The notes beneath the pieces were generated by a model, which did not search any database, was not told where the DNA came from, and saw nothing but the letters and a program-made list of their open reading frames with translations. 6,215 bases of DNA from Candidatus Dormiibacterota bacterium (GTDB taxonomy: Bacteria > Chloroflexota > Dormibacteria > Aeolococcales > Aeolococcaceae): assembly GCA_003170875.1 (NCBI GenBank), contig PMYJ01000232.1, forward strand, positions 1 to 6,215, given 5' to 3'. A program made the position numbers and the translations under genes. Numbering within the stretch: position 1 is the first letter of the stretch; every line of letters starts with the position of its first letter. Of the stretch, positions 1 to 5,017 are shown in pieces.

Positions 1-918
1 GAGCTGGTCAACGACGTCCTCGACCTCTCCAAGATCGAGGCCGGACGGATGGAGCTGGCCTACGACCGCTTCCGGGTGGTGAACGCCGTGCGCGAGGTCC
101 ACAACGTCATCCGCTCTCTGAGCGAGCGCCGGGACATCGACCTGGCGATCACCGTCGAGCCCGAGGACCTGGAGGCTCGGGCCGACAAGAGCAAGTTCAA
201 GCAGATCCTCTACAACCTCCTCTCCAATGCAATCAAGTTCACCGCCCAGGGCGGCAGGGTCTGGGTTTCCGCCCGGCCCGAGAACGGCTGGCTGGTGGTC
301 GACGTCGGTGACACGGGGGTGGGCATCCCGAAGGAGTACCACGAGCGGATCTTCGACGAGTTCTACCAGCTGGATAGCGCGACCACCCGTCAGGTCGAGG
401 GTACCGGCCTCGGTCTCTCGCTGACGCGCCGCCTCGTGGAGCTCCACGGCGGGGACATCCGGGTCGATTCAGAGGTCGGTCGAGGCTCGGTCTTCACCTT
501 CCAGCTCCCGCTCCTCGGGATGGAGCCCCAGAACGGGCGGGCCCACAACCGCATCCTCCTCGTGGAGGACAACGCGAGCAGCCGTCAGCTGGCCAGGATG
601 GTCCTGAACGGCAGCGGTTTCGACGTGGATGTGGCCTCCGACGGGGCCGAGGGGCTCCAAAAGGCCCGGGCGACCCTCTACGACCTCGTCCTGATGGACG
701 TCGAACTCCCCGATATGGACGGACTCACCGTCACGCGAATGCTAAAGTCCGATCCCAAGACCGCCGACGTCCCCGTCGTCGCTCTCACCGCCAATGCCAT
801 GAAAGGTGACGAGCAGGAAGCGCTCGCCGCGGGTTGTTCGGGGTACATCAGCAAGCCCATCGAGGTAGCGAGCTTCGTGCAACGCATCGCAACGTACCTG
901 GAGCCGGCAGCATCATGA
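1..918 (+). CDS. Hybrid sensor histidine kinase, 3' part (5' end outside window)
   Basis: The reading frame is open from base 1, so the gene begins upstream; the internal ATG at 49 is not the real start. The first codons read ELVNDVLDLSKIEAGRMEL, the typical second helix of a HisKA dimerisation domain; the phospho-accepting histidine lies just outside the window. A full HATPase_c domain follows (fragment residues about 55-172): N box NLLSNAIKFT (N76), G1 box DTGVGIP (D104), F box with IFDEFYQL, and G2 box GTGLGLSLTRRLVELHGG. A short linker leads to a C-terminal receiver domain (about 183-300) with the acidic pair ED, phospho-acceptor Asp in LMDVELPDMDG (codon 697-699), the conserved Thr in ALTAN and Lys in SKP. 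This is the cytoplasmic core of a hybrid kinase that would autophosphorylate on His and pass phosphate to its own receiver and/or the next gene's product. The sensory part and signal are unknown. Its stop overlaps the next start by 4 nt, indicating co-translation. Confidence 0.95.
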   Translation, partial: ELVNDVLDLSKIEAGRMELAYDRFRVVNAVREVHNVIRSLSERRDIDLAITVEPEDLEARADKSKFKQILYNLLSNAIKFTAQGGRVWVSARPENGWLVVDVGDTGVGIPKEYHERIFDEFYQLDSATTRQVEGTGLGLSLTRRLVELHGGDIRVDSEVGRGSVFTFQLPLLGMEPQNGRAHNRILLVEDNASSRQLARMVLNGSGFDVDVASDGAEGLQKARATLYDLVLMDVELPDMDGLTVTRMLKSDPKTADVPVVALTANAMKGDEQEALAAGCSGYISKPIEVASFVQRIATYLEPAAS

Positions 919-1613
919 CCGCCGGCGGCAAGACCATCCTGATCGTCGAGGACGACCCGCCCAGCCGGGAGGTGGTCCGCCTCGCCGTGAGCGCCCAAAA
1001 CCACACCCTCATCGAGGCCGCCACCGGCCTGGAGGGCCTGCAGGCAGCACGGGAGCAGAACCCCGACCTGATCATCCTCGACGTGAACCTGCCCGGGATG
1101 AGCGGTCTCGACGTCTGCCGGAGGCTCCGCTCCGAGGGGTCTCGGGTCCCCATCCTCATGCTCACCGCCAAGGCCGACACCATCGACGTGGTGGTGGGGC
1201 TGGAGCTTGGTGCCGACGACTACGTCACCAAACCCTTCGAGGTCCGGGAGCTGATGGCGCGCATCGGAGCCCACCTCCGCCGCAGCGAGATCTCCTCCCA
1301 GGAGCAGCCCCGCGATCGCTTCGAGTTCCCGGGCCTGACCATCGACCTGGGAAGGCGCCAGGTGTTCCGGGACGGCGAGGAGGTCAACCTCACCCTCACC
1401 GAGTTCAACCTCCTCGCTCTGCTGGCATCTCGCCCGGGCCAGGTGATGAGCCGGGGAGAGTTGCTCCGCCGGGTGTGGGGCTACGAGGTCGAGATCGAGA
1501 CCCGCACCGTCGACGCCCACGTCTACCGGCTGCGCCGCAAGATCGAGCCCGACGCGGAGAAGCCCACCTACATCCACTCGGTGCCGGGGATCGGATACCG
1601 CTTCAGCGGGTAG
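915..1613 (+). CDS. OmpR/PhoB-family response regulator (receiver plus winged helix)
   Basis: This is a complete 232-residue protein, the usual size for the OmpR/PhoB class. The receiver domain (about 7-120) has E12/D13/D14, phospho-acceptor D56 in IILDVNLPGMSG, T84 in MLTAK and K106 in VTKPFEVREL, so every phosphorylation residue is present. The C-terminal winged-helix DNA-binding domain (about 135-230) shows LTLTEFNLLALLASRPGQ, SRGELLRRVWGY, the recognition-helix region TRTVDAHVYRLRRKIE and the closing hairpin VPGIGYRF. It should be a phosphorylation-controlled transcription factor partnered with the overlapping hybrid kinase. The ATG at 915 is chosen because it overlaps the kinase stop (ATGA) and the receiver begins at once after it; an in-frame ATG at 834 would add 27 residues read out of the kinase gene with no domain content. 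A weak GGAG at 900-903 is 11 nt away, so translation probably depends on coupling. The target genes cannot be read from the window. Confidence 0.95.
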   Translation: MTAGGKTILIVEDDPPSREVVRLAVSAQNHTLIEAATGLEGLQAAREQNPDLIILDVNLPGMSGLDVCRRLRSEGSRVPILMLTAKADTIDVVVGLELGADDYVTKPFEVRELMARIGAHLRRSEISSQEQPRDRFEFPGLTIDLGRRQVFRDGEEVNLTLTEFNLLALLASRPGQVMSRGELLRRVWGYEVEIETRTVDAHVYRLRRKIEPDAEKPTYIHSVPGIGYRFSG

Positions 1614-1633
1614 CCTCCGGAGTAGACGGAGGC
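1613..1633 (+). terminator. Hairpin at the response-regulator stop codon
   Basis: A perfect 7-bp stem, GCCTCCG (1613-1619) with CGGAGGC (1627-1633), encloses a 7-nt loop and begins on the last base of the TAG stop. The position suits a transcription terminator for the kinase/regulator operon, but a G-rich run follows instead of a T tract, so a classical intrinsic terminator is not supported. High-GC bacteria often have such U-less hairpins. Its 3' arm is also part of the left arm of the long inverted repeat 1628-1759, so the two structures exclude each other. Confidence 0.35.
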
Positions 1634-1759
1634 GCGGGGGTGGTGCTGCGCTCGGCCCGGCTGTCGGCGCGGCTTGACTGCCGCGCCGCACCCTCCGCTC
1701 GGCGGCGTTGCAACCGCCACCTGCGCAGAGCCTCGCTTCGCATGCACCCCCGCGCCTCC
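1628..1759. repeat. Long imperfect palindrome with 15-bp perfect arms
   Basis: GGAGGCGCGGGGGTG (1628-1642) is the exact reverse complement of 1745-1759. Between the arms lies a second perfect stem, CGGCGCGGC (1665-1673) with GCCGCGCCG (1680-1688), loop TTGACT, and an 8-bp palindrome GTTGCAAC (1707-1714). Beyond the perfect arms, pairing continues imperfectly (for example CTGCGC at 1646-1651 with GCGCAG at 1723-1728). No convincing protein is encoded here. The element lies between convergent genes and resembles a REP/BIME-like extragenic palindrome or a small non-autonomous element, but no target-site duplication or second copy is visible in this window. It could also simply act as a bidirectional terminator or transcript-stabilising structure. 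The symmetry is certain; the function is inference. Confidence 0.6.
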
Positions 1760-1786
1760 TTCGCGGCATCCGCATCGCGAGGGAGG
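1755..1786. repeat. Hairpin overlapping the right arm of the long palindrome
   Basis: Bases 1755-1765 (CCTCCTTCGCG) pair with 1776-1786 (CGCGAGGGAGG) to form an 11-bp stem with one G-T wobble (as RNA on the plus strand) and a 10-nt loop. The 5' arm shares CCTCC (1755-1759) with the right arm of the 15-bp inverted repeat, so only one of the two can form at a time. No associated gene is seen. Confidence 0.45.
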
Positions 1787-1791
1787 AGAGG

Positions 1792-1812
1792 CGTGCGCCC
1801 TACGGGCGCACG
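1792..1812 (-). terminator. Terminator-like hairpin after the LysM-CHAP gene
   Basis: A perfect 9-bp stem, CGTGCGCCC (1792-1800) with GGGCGCACG (1804-1812), has a 3-nt loop and lies 4 nt beyond the stop of the minus-strand gene. Read on the minus strand it is followed by a pyrimidine-rich stretch (CCTCTCCTCCCT) rather than a pure T run. Position and stem strength make it the best terminator candidate for the CHAP gene. It could also block read-through from the opposite direction. Confidence 0.55.
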
Positions 1813-1816
1813 GATC

Positions 1817-2698
1817 TCAATATATGAAGCCGACGATGCGGGGGTCGTTCGCCTGGATCGTCCGCTGGTCGATCACCCCCCACCCGTCGTAGTTCATCTC
1901 CGAGATCGCGAAGCTACCGTCCGGGTTGACGCTGTCGACGAAGCCGACGTGACCGTCGAACGAGTACCCGACGCCCTCGAAGACGACCACGGCACCGGCG
2001 ACCGGGACCTCGCCCTCGGGACGCGACCAGCGGGCGTTCGGCCACCACTCGCCGGCGTTGCCACTCCAGGTGATGGCGCGCCGCGTCGCCACGTAGTAGG
2101 TGCACTCGCCGTACGGGAAGCTGTCTCCCCCGTGGCTCGGCGGTACCTCGGGGATGCCGGCGACGGCCGTGGGGATGAAGGCTGCGGGGTTCAGGGATCC
2201 CTGGGGGGCGTCTGCGAGCGGGACCTGCAGGTAGCTCCCGCCCGCGAGGGGGGCGTCCTCCTGGAGCACGTTGTAGGCGAGGAGCACTGTGGGGTCGATG
2301 CCCAGCCCCGCCGCGAACTGGCTGGGCGACTCACCGCTCTGCACCAGGACCAGGGCTCCTGGCCCCGGCGGGAGCAGCACCGGCGAGCCGGCCTGCGGCT
2401 CGACGCCCGGGCCGTAGCCATTTGCCCAGACGATCGACGCGGGGTTGCGGTCGTAGCTCGCCGCCAGGGAATCGATGGTCGCGCTCGCCGGGGCCATCAC
2501 GGTCAGCGCTGGGCCGGCCGGCGCGGTCTGATCCGCCGGGGCACCCTCGATGACGGCGTTGAGGACCTGAGCGCTCGGAGCCGCCGAGGTCAGCGACGCT
2601 CCCACCGGCAGCCGCGGTGCGATGACAGGGAGCAGGAGGGCGATCAGGAGCACCCACGCATGCCGCAGCAACCGATGGCGAAGCCCGCGGATGGCCAT
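1817..2698 (-). CDS. Exported LysM-CHAP protein, probable peptidoglycan hydrolase
   Basis: Starting at the ATG at 2698, the protein has 293 residues. A basic N-terminus (RGLRHRLLRH) is followed by a hydrophobic stretch WVLLIALLLPVIAP (about 15-28), giving a signal peptide or anchor, with possible cleavage near LPVGA. Two LysM-like modules follow: a degenerate one (about 65-110) and a better one (about 116-160, VLVQSGESPSQFAAGLGI, then YNVL and GSYLQVP), expected to bind peptidoglycan. The C-terminal CHAP domain (about 190-293) has the catalytic Cys in FPYGECTYYVATRR (C199), His in DGHVGFVDSV (H250) and ISEMNYDGWG (E267, N269). CHAP enzymes cut peptide or amide bonds in peptidoglycan, so a cell-wall remodelling role is likely. 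A GTG at 2743 would add 15 residues, but those codons (AAA, CCA, AGG, GGA, TAT) are unlike the GC-rich body and lack an upstream ribosome site. The ATG has GGGGAGG touching it, which is unusually close, so the start is not certain. It is convergent with the regulator gene. Confidence 0.88.
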   Translation of the reverse strand: MAIRGLRHRLLRHAWVLLIALLLPVIAPRLPVGASLTSAAPSAQVLNAVIEGAPADQTAPAGPALTVMAPASATIDSLAASYDRNPASIVWANGYGPGVEPQAGSPVLLPPGPGALVLVQSGESPSQFAAGLGIDPTVLLAYNVLQEDAPLAGGSYLQVPLADAPQGSLNPAAFIPTAVAGIPEVPPSHGGDSFPYGECTYYVATRRAITWSGNAGEWWPNARWSRPEGEVPVAGAVVVFEGVGYSFDGHVGFVDSVNPDGSFAISEMNYDGWGVIDQRTIQANDPRIVGFIY

Positions 2699-2758
2699 CC
2701 TCCCCGGATATCCCCTTGCGGCTGGTTTGGTGTTTTGGGGCACCGCGACAGCGGGCGG

Positions 2759-2788
2759 ACGCTAACAGAGTCGCCGCGGAGTCGTCAA
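2759..2788 (-). promoter_or_regulatory. Candidate sigma-70-type promoter for the LysM-CHAP gene
   Basis: On the minus strand, TTGACG (plus 2783-2788) is followed after 18 nt by TAGCGT (plus 2759-2764). This fits the TTGAC / TAnnnT pattern of housekeeping promoters in high-GC Gram-positive-type bacteria. Transcription would begin near plus 2752, leaving a leader of about 50 nt before the ATG at 2698 but only about 9 nt before the alternative GTG at 2743. That favours the ATG start. It is a motif match only. Confidence 0.45.
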
Positions 2789-2795
2789 AGGAACC

Positions 2796-2812
2796 TGATA
2801 GTACCGCTATCA
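2796..2812. promoter_or_regulatory. Inverted repeat in the divergent promoter region, possible operator
   Basis: TGATAGTACCGCTATCA consists of 6-bp perfect arms (TGATAG / CTATCA) around a 5-bp spacer. It lies between the divergent CHAP gene and lipid operon, upstream of the candidate -10 box at 2835-2840 and upstream of the -35 element of the minus-strand promoter. The layout suits a dimeric regulator controlling one or both directions. No regulator gene is adjacent in the window, so the binding protein is unknown. Confidence 0.4.
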
Positions 2813-2834
2813 CGTCCAACTGCTGGGGTCCTGG

Positions 2835-2850
2835 TATATTCGGTACCGAA
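2835..2850 (+). promoter_or_regulatory. -10-like box overlapped by a 12-bp perfect palindrome
   Basis: TATATT (2835-2840) is one mismatch from the TATAAT -10 consensus and would start transcription near 2847, giving a leader of about 47 nt before the GTG start of the operon. No good -35 is visible at the usual distance, so activation or a weak promoter is possible. The perfect palindrome TTCGGTACCGAA (2839-2850) overlaps the last two bases of the box and the expected start site, the classical position for a repressor site. The core GTACCG also occurs exactly 42 bp upstream (2801-2806), about four helical turns away. Regulation is inferred. Confidence 0.42.
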
Positions 2851-2876
2851 GTTGACCCGGATGTCAGCTGTGGAGC

Positions 2877-2884
2877 GGAAGGAG
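2877..2884 (+). promoter_or_regulatory. Ribosome binding site that fixes the GTG start at 2894
   Basis: GGAAGGAG lies 9 nt before the GTG at 2894. The in-frame ATG at 2861 has no comparable site and would lie only about 14 nt after the predicted transcription start, so the GTG is preferred. Confidence 0.7.
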
Positions 2885-2893
2885 CCTCCAGTC

Positions 2894-3307
2894 GTGCCTG
2901 ACCTTTCCCACGTGGGTCGACGCTACCTTGCGCCCGGTCAGGTGGTGAGCGCCGAGCGGGTCGCGGACTACGCGTCGGCCGTCAGCGGTGCCGGCGAGGT
3001 GTACTTGCCCGGGTCGGTGCCGCCCACGTTCGCGGCCGTCTACTGCCTGCTCCCGTCCCTCGCCGAGGTGCTGGCGGACGCGGAGCTCGGCATCGAGCTG
3101 GCCGGTCTTATCCACGCCGAGCAGAGCTTCGAGTGGCCGGTGCCGGTGCGGCCGGGTGATGTGGTCGTGGCGTCGGCCGAGGTCGCCTCGGTGGAGAGCA
3201 AGAGGGGGATGACCTTCGTGACCCTGGAGCTCGCGGCGACCAACCAGTCCGGCGACACCGTCTGCCGGGGACGCTCTCTGCTCCTCCTTCGCGGTGCTGG
3301 GCGATGA
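2894..3307 (+). CDS. MaoC-like hot-dog hydratase, non-catalytic (N-type) subunit
   Basis: This is a 137-residue protein with the sequence style of the MaoC N-terminal dehydratase domain (FAS1-like/HadA type): VGRRYLAPGQVVSAERVADY, then VPPTFAAVYCLLPSL, then IHAEQSFEWPVPVRPGDVV, and a final beta-rich half. The region aligned with the hydratase active site reads SAVSGAGEVYLPG and lacks the Asp and His of the catalytic GDxNPxH motif. Known two-subunit relatives such as mycobacterial HadAB use such a subunit to form a heterodimer in which only the partner is catalytic while this one helps shape the acyl pocket. The catalytic-type partner follows immediately with a 4-nt ATGA overlap, the arrangement expected for a 1:1 complex. 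The likely role is hydration of enoyl-CoA or dehydration of 3-hydroxyacyl thioesters in the cytoplasm. The exact substrate (fatty acid, steroid or polyketide-like) cannot be read. The GTG start is chosen from the ribosome site at 2877-2884. Confidence 0.85.
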   Translation: MPDLSHVGRRYLAPGQVVSAERVADYASAVSGAGEVYLPGSVPPTFAAVYCLLPSLAEVLADAELGIELAGLIHAEQSFEWPVPVRPGDVVVASAEVASVESKRGMTFVTLELAATNQSGDTVCRGRSLLLLRGAGR

Positions 3308-3726
3308 CCGCCCCCGGAGCAGGGCAGGAGGCGCGGCCCGGCGACGAGATGACGCCCCTCTCCCGCACCGTCAGCCAGGCGCAGATCGACGCCTATGCGG
3401 ACGCGTCGGGAGATCACAACCCCATCCACGTCGACCCGGAGTTTGCCCGCTCGGTCGGGCTGCCTGGGACGATCGCTCATGGGATGCTCGACATGGCCAT
3501 CCTCGGTGAGGCCGTCGGCCGCTGGGCGGGCGCCTACGACCGGGTCGCCGAGCTCGCCTGCCGGTTCTCCAAGCCGCTTCTGCCGGGCGATACCGTCACC
3601 TGCACCGGGCGCGTGGTGTCGGTGGACCCGGCGGCCGGCACCGCGACCCTGCAGCTCGAGGCCACCTCCAGCCGGGGGGATCGGGTCCTGACCAACGGCC
3701 GGGCGGTGGTTCGCCTGGCCGGCTGA
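3304..3726 (+). CDS. MaoC-family (R)-enoyl-CoA hydratase, catalytic subunit
   Basis: This 140-residue single hot-dog protein carries the hydratase-2 signature: YADASGDHNPIHVDPEFA, with catalytic D37 and H42, then GLPGTIAHGMLDMAI. The later strands (ACRFSKPLLPGDTVTCTGRV, then a C-terminal segment ending in NGRAVVRLAG) complete the fold. Proteins of this kind add water to trans-2-enoyl-CoA to give (R)-3-hydroxyacyl-CoA. It overlaps the preceding non-catalytic subunit by 4 nt and has no clear ribosome site of its own (GCTGGGCG just before the ATG), so it is probably translated by coupling and assembles with that subunit. The dehydrogenase gene follows after 14 nt. A second in-frame ATG at 3349 would remove a low-complexity N-terminus without touching the domain, but the overlap start fits the operon better. 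Confidence 0.92.
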   Translation: MTAPGAGQEARPGDEMTPLSRTVSQAQIDAYADASGDHNPIHVDPEFARSVGLPGTIAHGMLDMAILGEAVGRWAGAYDRVAELACRFSKPLLPGDTVTCTGRVVSVDPAAGTATLQLEATSSRGDRVLTNGRAVVRLAG

Positions 3727-3731
3727 GGGAG
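3725..3731 (+). promoter_or_regulatory. Ribosome binding site for the acyl-CoA dehydrogenase
   Basis: GAGGGAG overlaps the stop codon of the hydratase gene and lies 9 nt before the GTG at 3741. It supports that GTG as the start. Confidence 0.65.
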
Positions 3732-3740
3732 TCCCCGGCC

Positions 3741-4949
3741 GTGCCGCTGGATTTCAGCCTGACCACCGAGCAGGAGGAGATCCGCCGTCTCGCCCACCAG
3801 TTCGCGGTGAAAGAGATGCGCCCTCGCGCGGCCCAGTACGACGAGGACGAGGAGACCCCCTGGGAGGTCATGCACAAGGCCCACGAGCTGGGCCTTGACG
3901 CCTCCGCCGCCTTCCCCGCGGAATACGGCGGTGGCGGTGTCGACTTCATCACCGAGCTGATCCTCACCGAGGAGCTGTCCTGGGGTGACGCGGGGATCGC
4001 CGTCTCCATCCAGGGGACCGGGCTCTGCGGAGCGGCCATCGTCGCTATGGGCACCGAGGCGCAGAAGACGAGGTACATCGGCATGCTCGCCGACCCCGAA
4101 ACCCTGAGGATCGGGGCGATGGGTCTGACCGAGCCGAACTCCGGCTCTGATGCCCTGGCTCTGGAGATGACCGCTCGCAAGGTCGACGGCGGCTGGGTCC
4201 TCAACGGAACCAAGCAGTTCTGCACCAATGGCGGCATCGCCGACCTGCAGGTGGTCTTCGCGACCACCGACCGCTCCCTCGGCCCCGCGGCGATCGGCGG
4301 CTTCGTCATCGAAAAGGGCAACCCCGGGATGCGCCAGGGGCGCAAGGAGAAGAAGATGGGGGTCCGGGCCTCCCACACCGCCCAGGTGATCCTCGAGGAT
4401 TGCCTTGTCCCCGAGGAGGCGCGCCTCGGCACCGAGGCGGACGGCACCGAGACAGGGCCGGGTGCGGTCGGGGCCCTCAGAACGCTCGAGGCCACCCGTC
4501 CCCAGGTGGCCGCCGGGGCTCTCGGGATCGCCAGGGCGGCATTCGAGTTCGCCCGCGACTACTCCCTCGAACGCCAGGCCTTCGGCAGGCCGATCGCCCG
4601 GCACGAGGCGATCGCCTTCAAGCTCGCCGATATGGCCACCGAGATCGACGCCGCCCGGATGCTGATCTGGCGGGCGGGGTGGATGATCGCCGAGGGCCTC
4701 CCGCTAAGCCGCGGCGAGGGGTCCATGGCCAAGCTCTACGCCGGCGACATGGCGATGCGCGTCACCACCGAGGCCGTCCAGGTGCTCGGCGGGTACGGCT
4801 ACATCAAGGAATACCCGGTGGAGCGTTTCATGCGCGACGCCAAGATCTATCAGATCTGGGAGGGGACGGCCGAGATCCAGCGGCTGGTGATCTCGCGCTG
4901 CATCCTCGGCGAGCGGCCACCGATCCCGCCCCCCGCGTCGGCGCGCTAG
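3741..4949 (+). CDS. Acyl-CoA dehydrogenase, MCAD-like
   Basis: The protein has 402 residues, a little longer than the usual 380-390 because of a proline-rich tail after ILGERP. It has the three ACAD domains in order: the N-terminal helical domain (about 6-117), the middle beta domain (about 122-216) with the FAD/substrate motif GLTEPNSGSDA (128-138), and the C-terminal helical domain (about 228-383). The segment TRPQVAAGALGIA (252-264) followed by LERQAFGRPIARHEAI resembles medium-chain acyl-CoA dehydrogenases. The catalytic base is present: E374 in IYQIWEGTAEIQR, the same place as the MCAD glutamate. LGGYGYIKEYPVER, a conserved ACAD segment, is intact. It should oxidise an acyl-CoA to trans-2-enoyl-CoA using FAD and pass electrons to an electron-transfer flavoprotein not encoded here. 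The product is the natural substrate of the preceding MaoC pair. Chain length or branched/steroid specificity cannot be decided from sequence alone. Confidence 0.95.
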   Translation: MPLDFSLTTEQEEIRRLAHQFAVKEMRPRAAQYDEDEETPWEVMHKAHELGLDASAAFPAEYGGGGVDFITELILTEELSWGDAGIAVSIQGTGLCGAAIVAMGTEAQKTRYIGMLADPETLRIGAMGLTEPNSGSDALALEMTARKVDGGWVLNGTKQFCTNGGIADLQVVFATTDRSLGPAAIGGFVIEKGNPGMRQGRKEKKMGVRASHTAQVILEDCLVPEEARLGTEADGTETGPGAVGALRTLEATRPQVAAGALGIARAAFEFARDYSLERQAFGRPIARHEAIAFKLADMATEIDAARMLIWRAGWMIAEGLPLSRGEGSMAKLYAGDMAMRVTTEAVQVLGGYGYIKEYPVERFMRDAKIYQIWEGTAEIQRLVISRCILGERPPIPPPASAR

Positions 4950-5006
4950 CTCCGCTGCCCACGAGGCAGGCCGCCATCACCATAATCGGAGCGGGCCGAC
5001 CCGACC

Positions 5007-5013
5007 TGGAGGT
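5007..5013 (+). promoter_or_regulatory. Ribosome binding site for the SDR
   Basis: TGGAGGT lies just upstream of the ATG at 5018, with GGAGG spaced 5 nt from it. It fixes this start against the longer open frame that runs upstream through the dehydrogenase gene. The 68-nt gap before the gene holds only a small 5-bp stem (4955-4959 with 4965-4969), with no convincing terminator. Confidence 0.7.
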
Positions 5014-5017
5014 AGCG

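Noticed and set aside
678..1775. Long minus-strand open frame (365 codons) opposite the kinase receiver and response regulator
   Set aside because: It is antisense to two genes with unmistakable domains, has a low-complexity Arg/Ala/Gly/His-rich translation, and is explained by the lack of stop codons in GC-rich DNA.
1614..1816. A CRISPR array or tRNA in the structured spacer
   Set aside because: There are no regularly spaced direct repeats, and no cloverleaf with a TTC-containing T-loop or CCA-type acceptor end could be found by eye.
2852..2857. TTGACC as a -35 box for the lipid operon
   Set aside because: No -10-like hexamer is found 16-19 nt downstream, where the ribosome binding site already lies.
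1475..2860. Plus-strand open frame running from inside the regulator gene through the spacer and across the CHAP gene into the MaoC subunit
   Set aside because: Only the last part (from 2894) has a recognisable domain. The rest is out of frame with the regulator or antisense to the CHAP gene and has low-complexity Arg-rich sequence.
2861..2893. Alternative ATG start at 2861 for the first MaoC subunit
   Set aside because: It has no ribosome site, the leader from the predicted start would be very short, and the added residues lie before the conserved domain. The GTG at 2894 has a well-placed GGAAGGAG.
3534..4604. Long minus-strand open frames opposite the hydratase and acyl-CoA dehydrogenase
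   Set aside because: They are shadows of the dehydrogenase: no domain motifs, biased composition, and the plus-strand gene has an intact catalytic residue set.
4400..5017. Upstream extension of the SDR frame into the dehydrogenase gene, as a possible fusion
   Set aside because: The translation is Arg/Gly-rich and unlike any domain, and a strong TGGAGGT site precedes the ATG at 5018, where the Rossmann fold begins.
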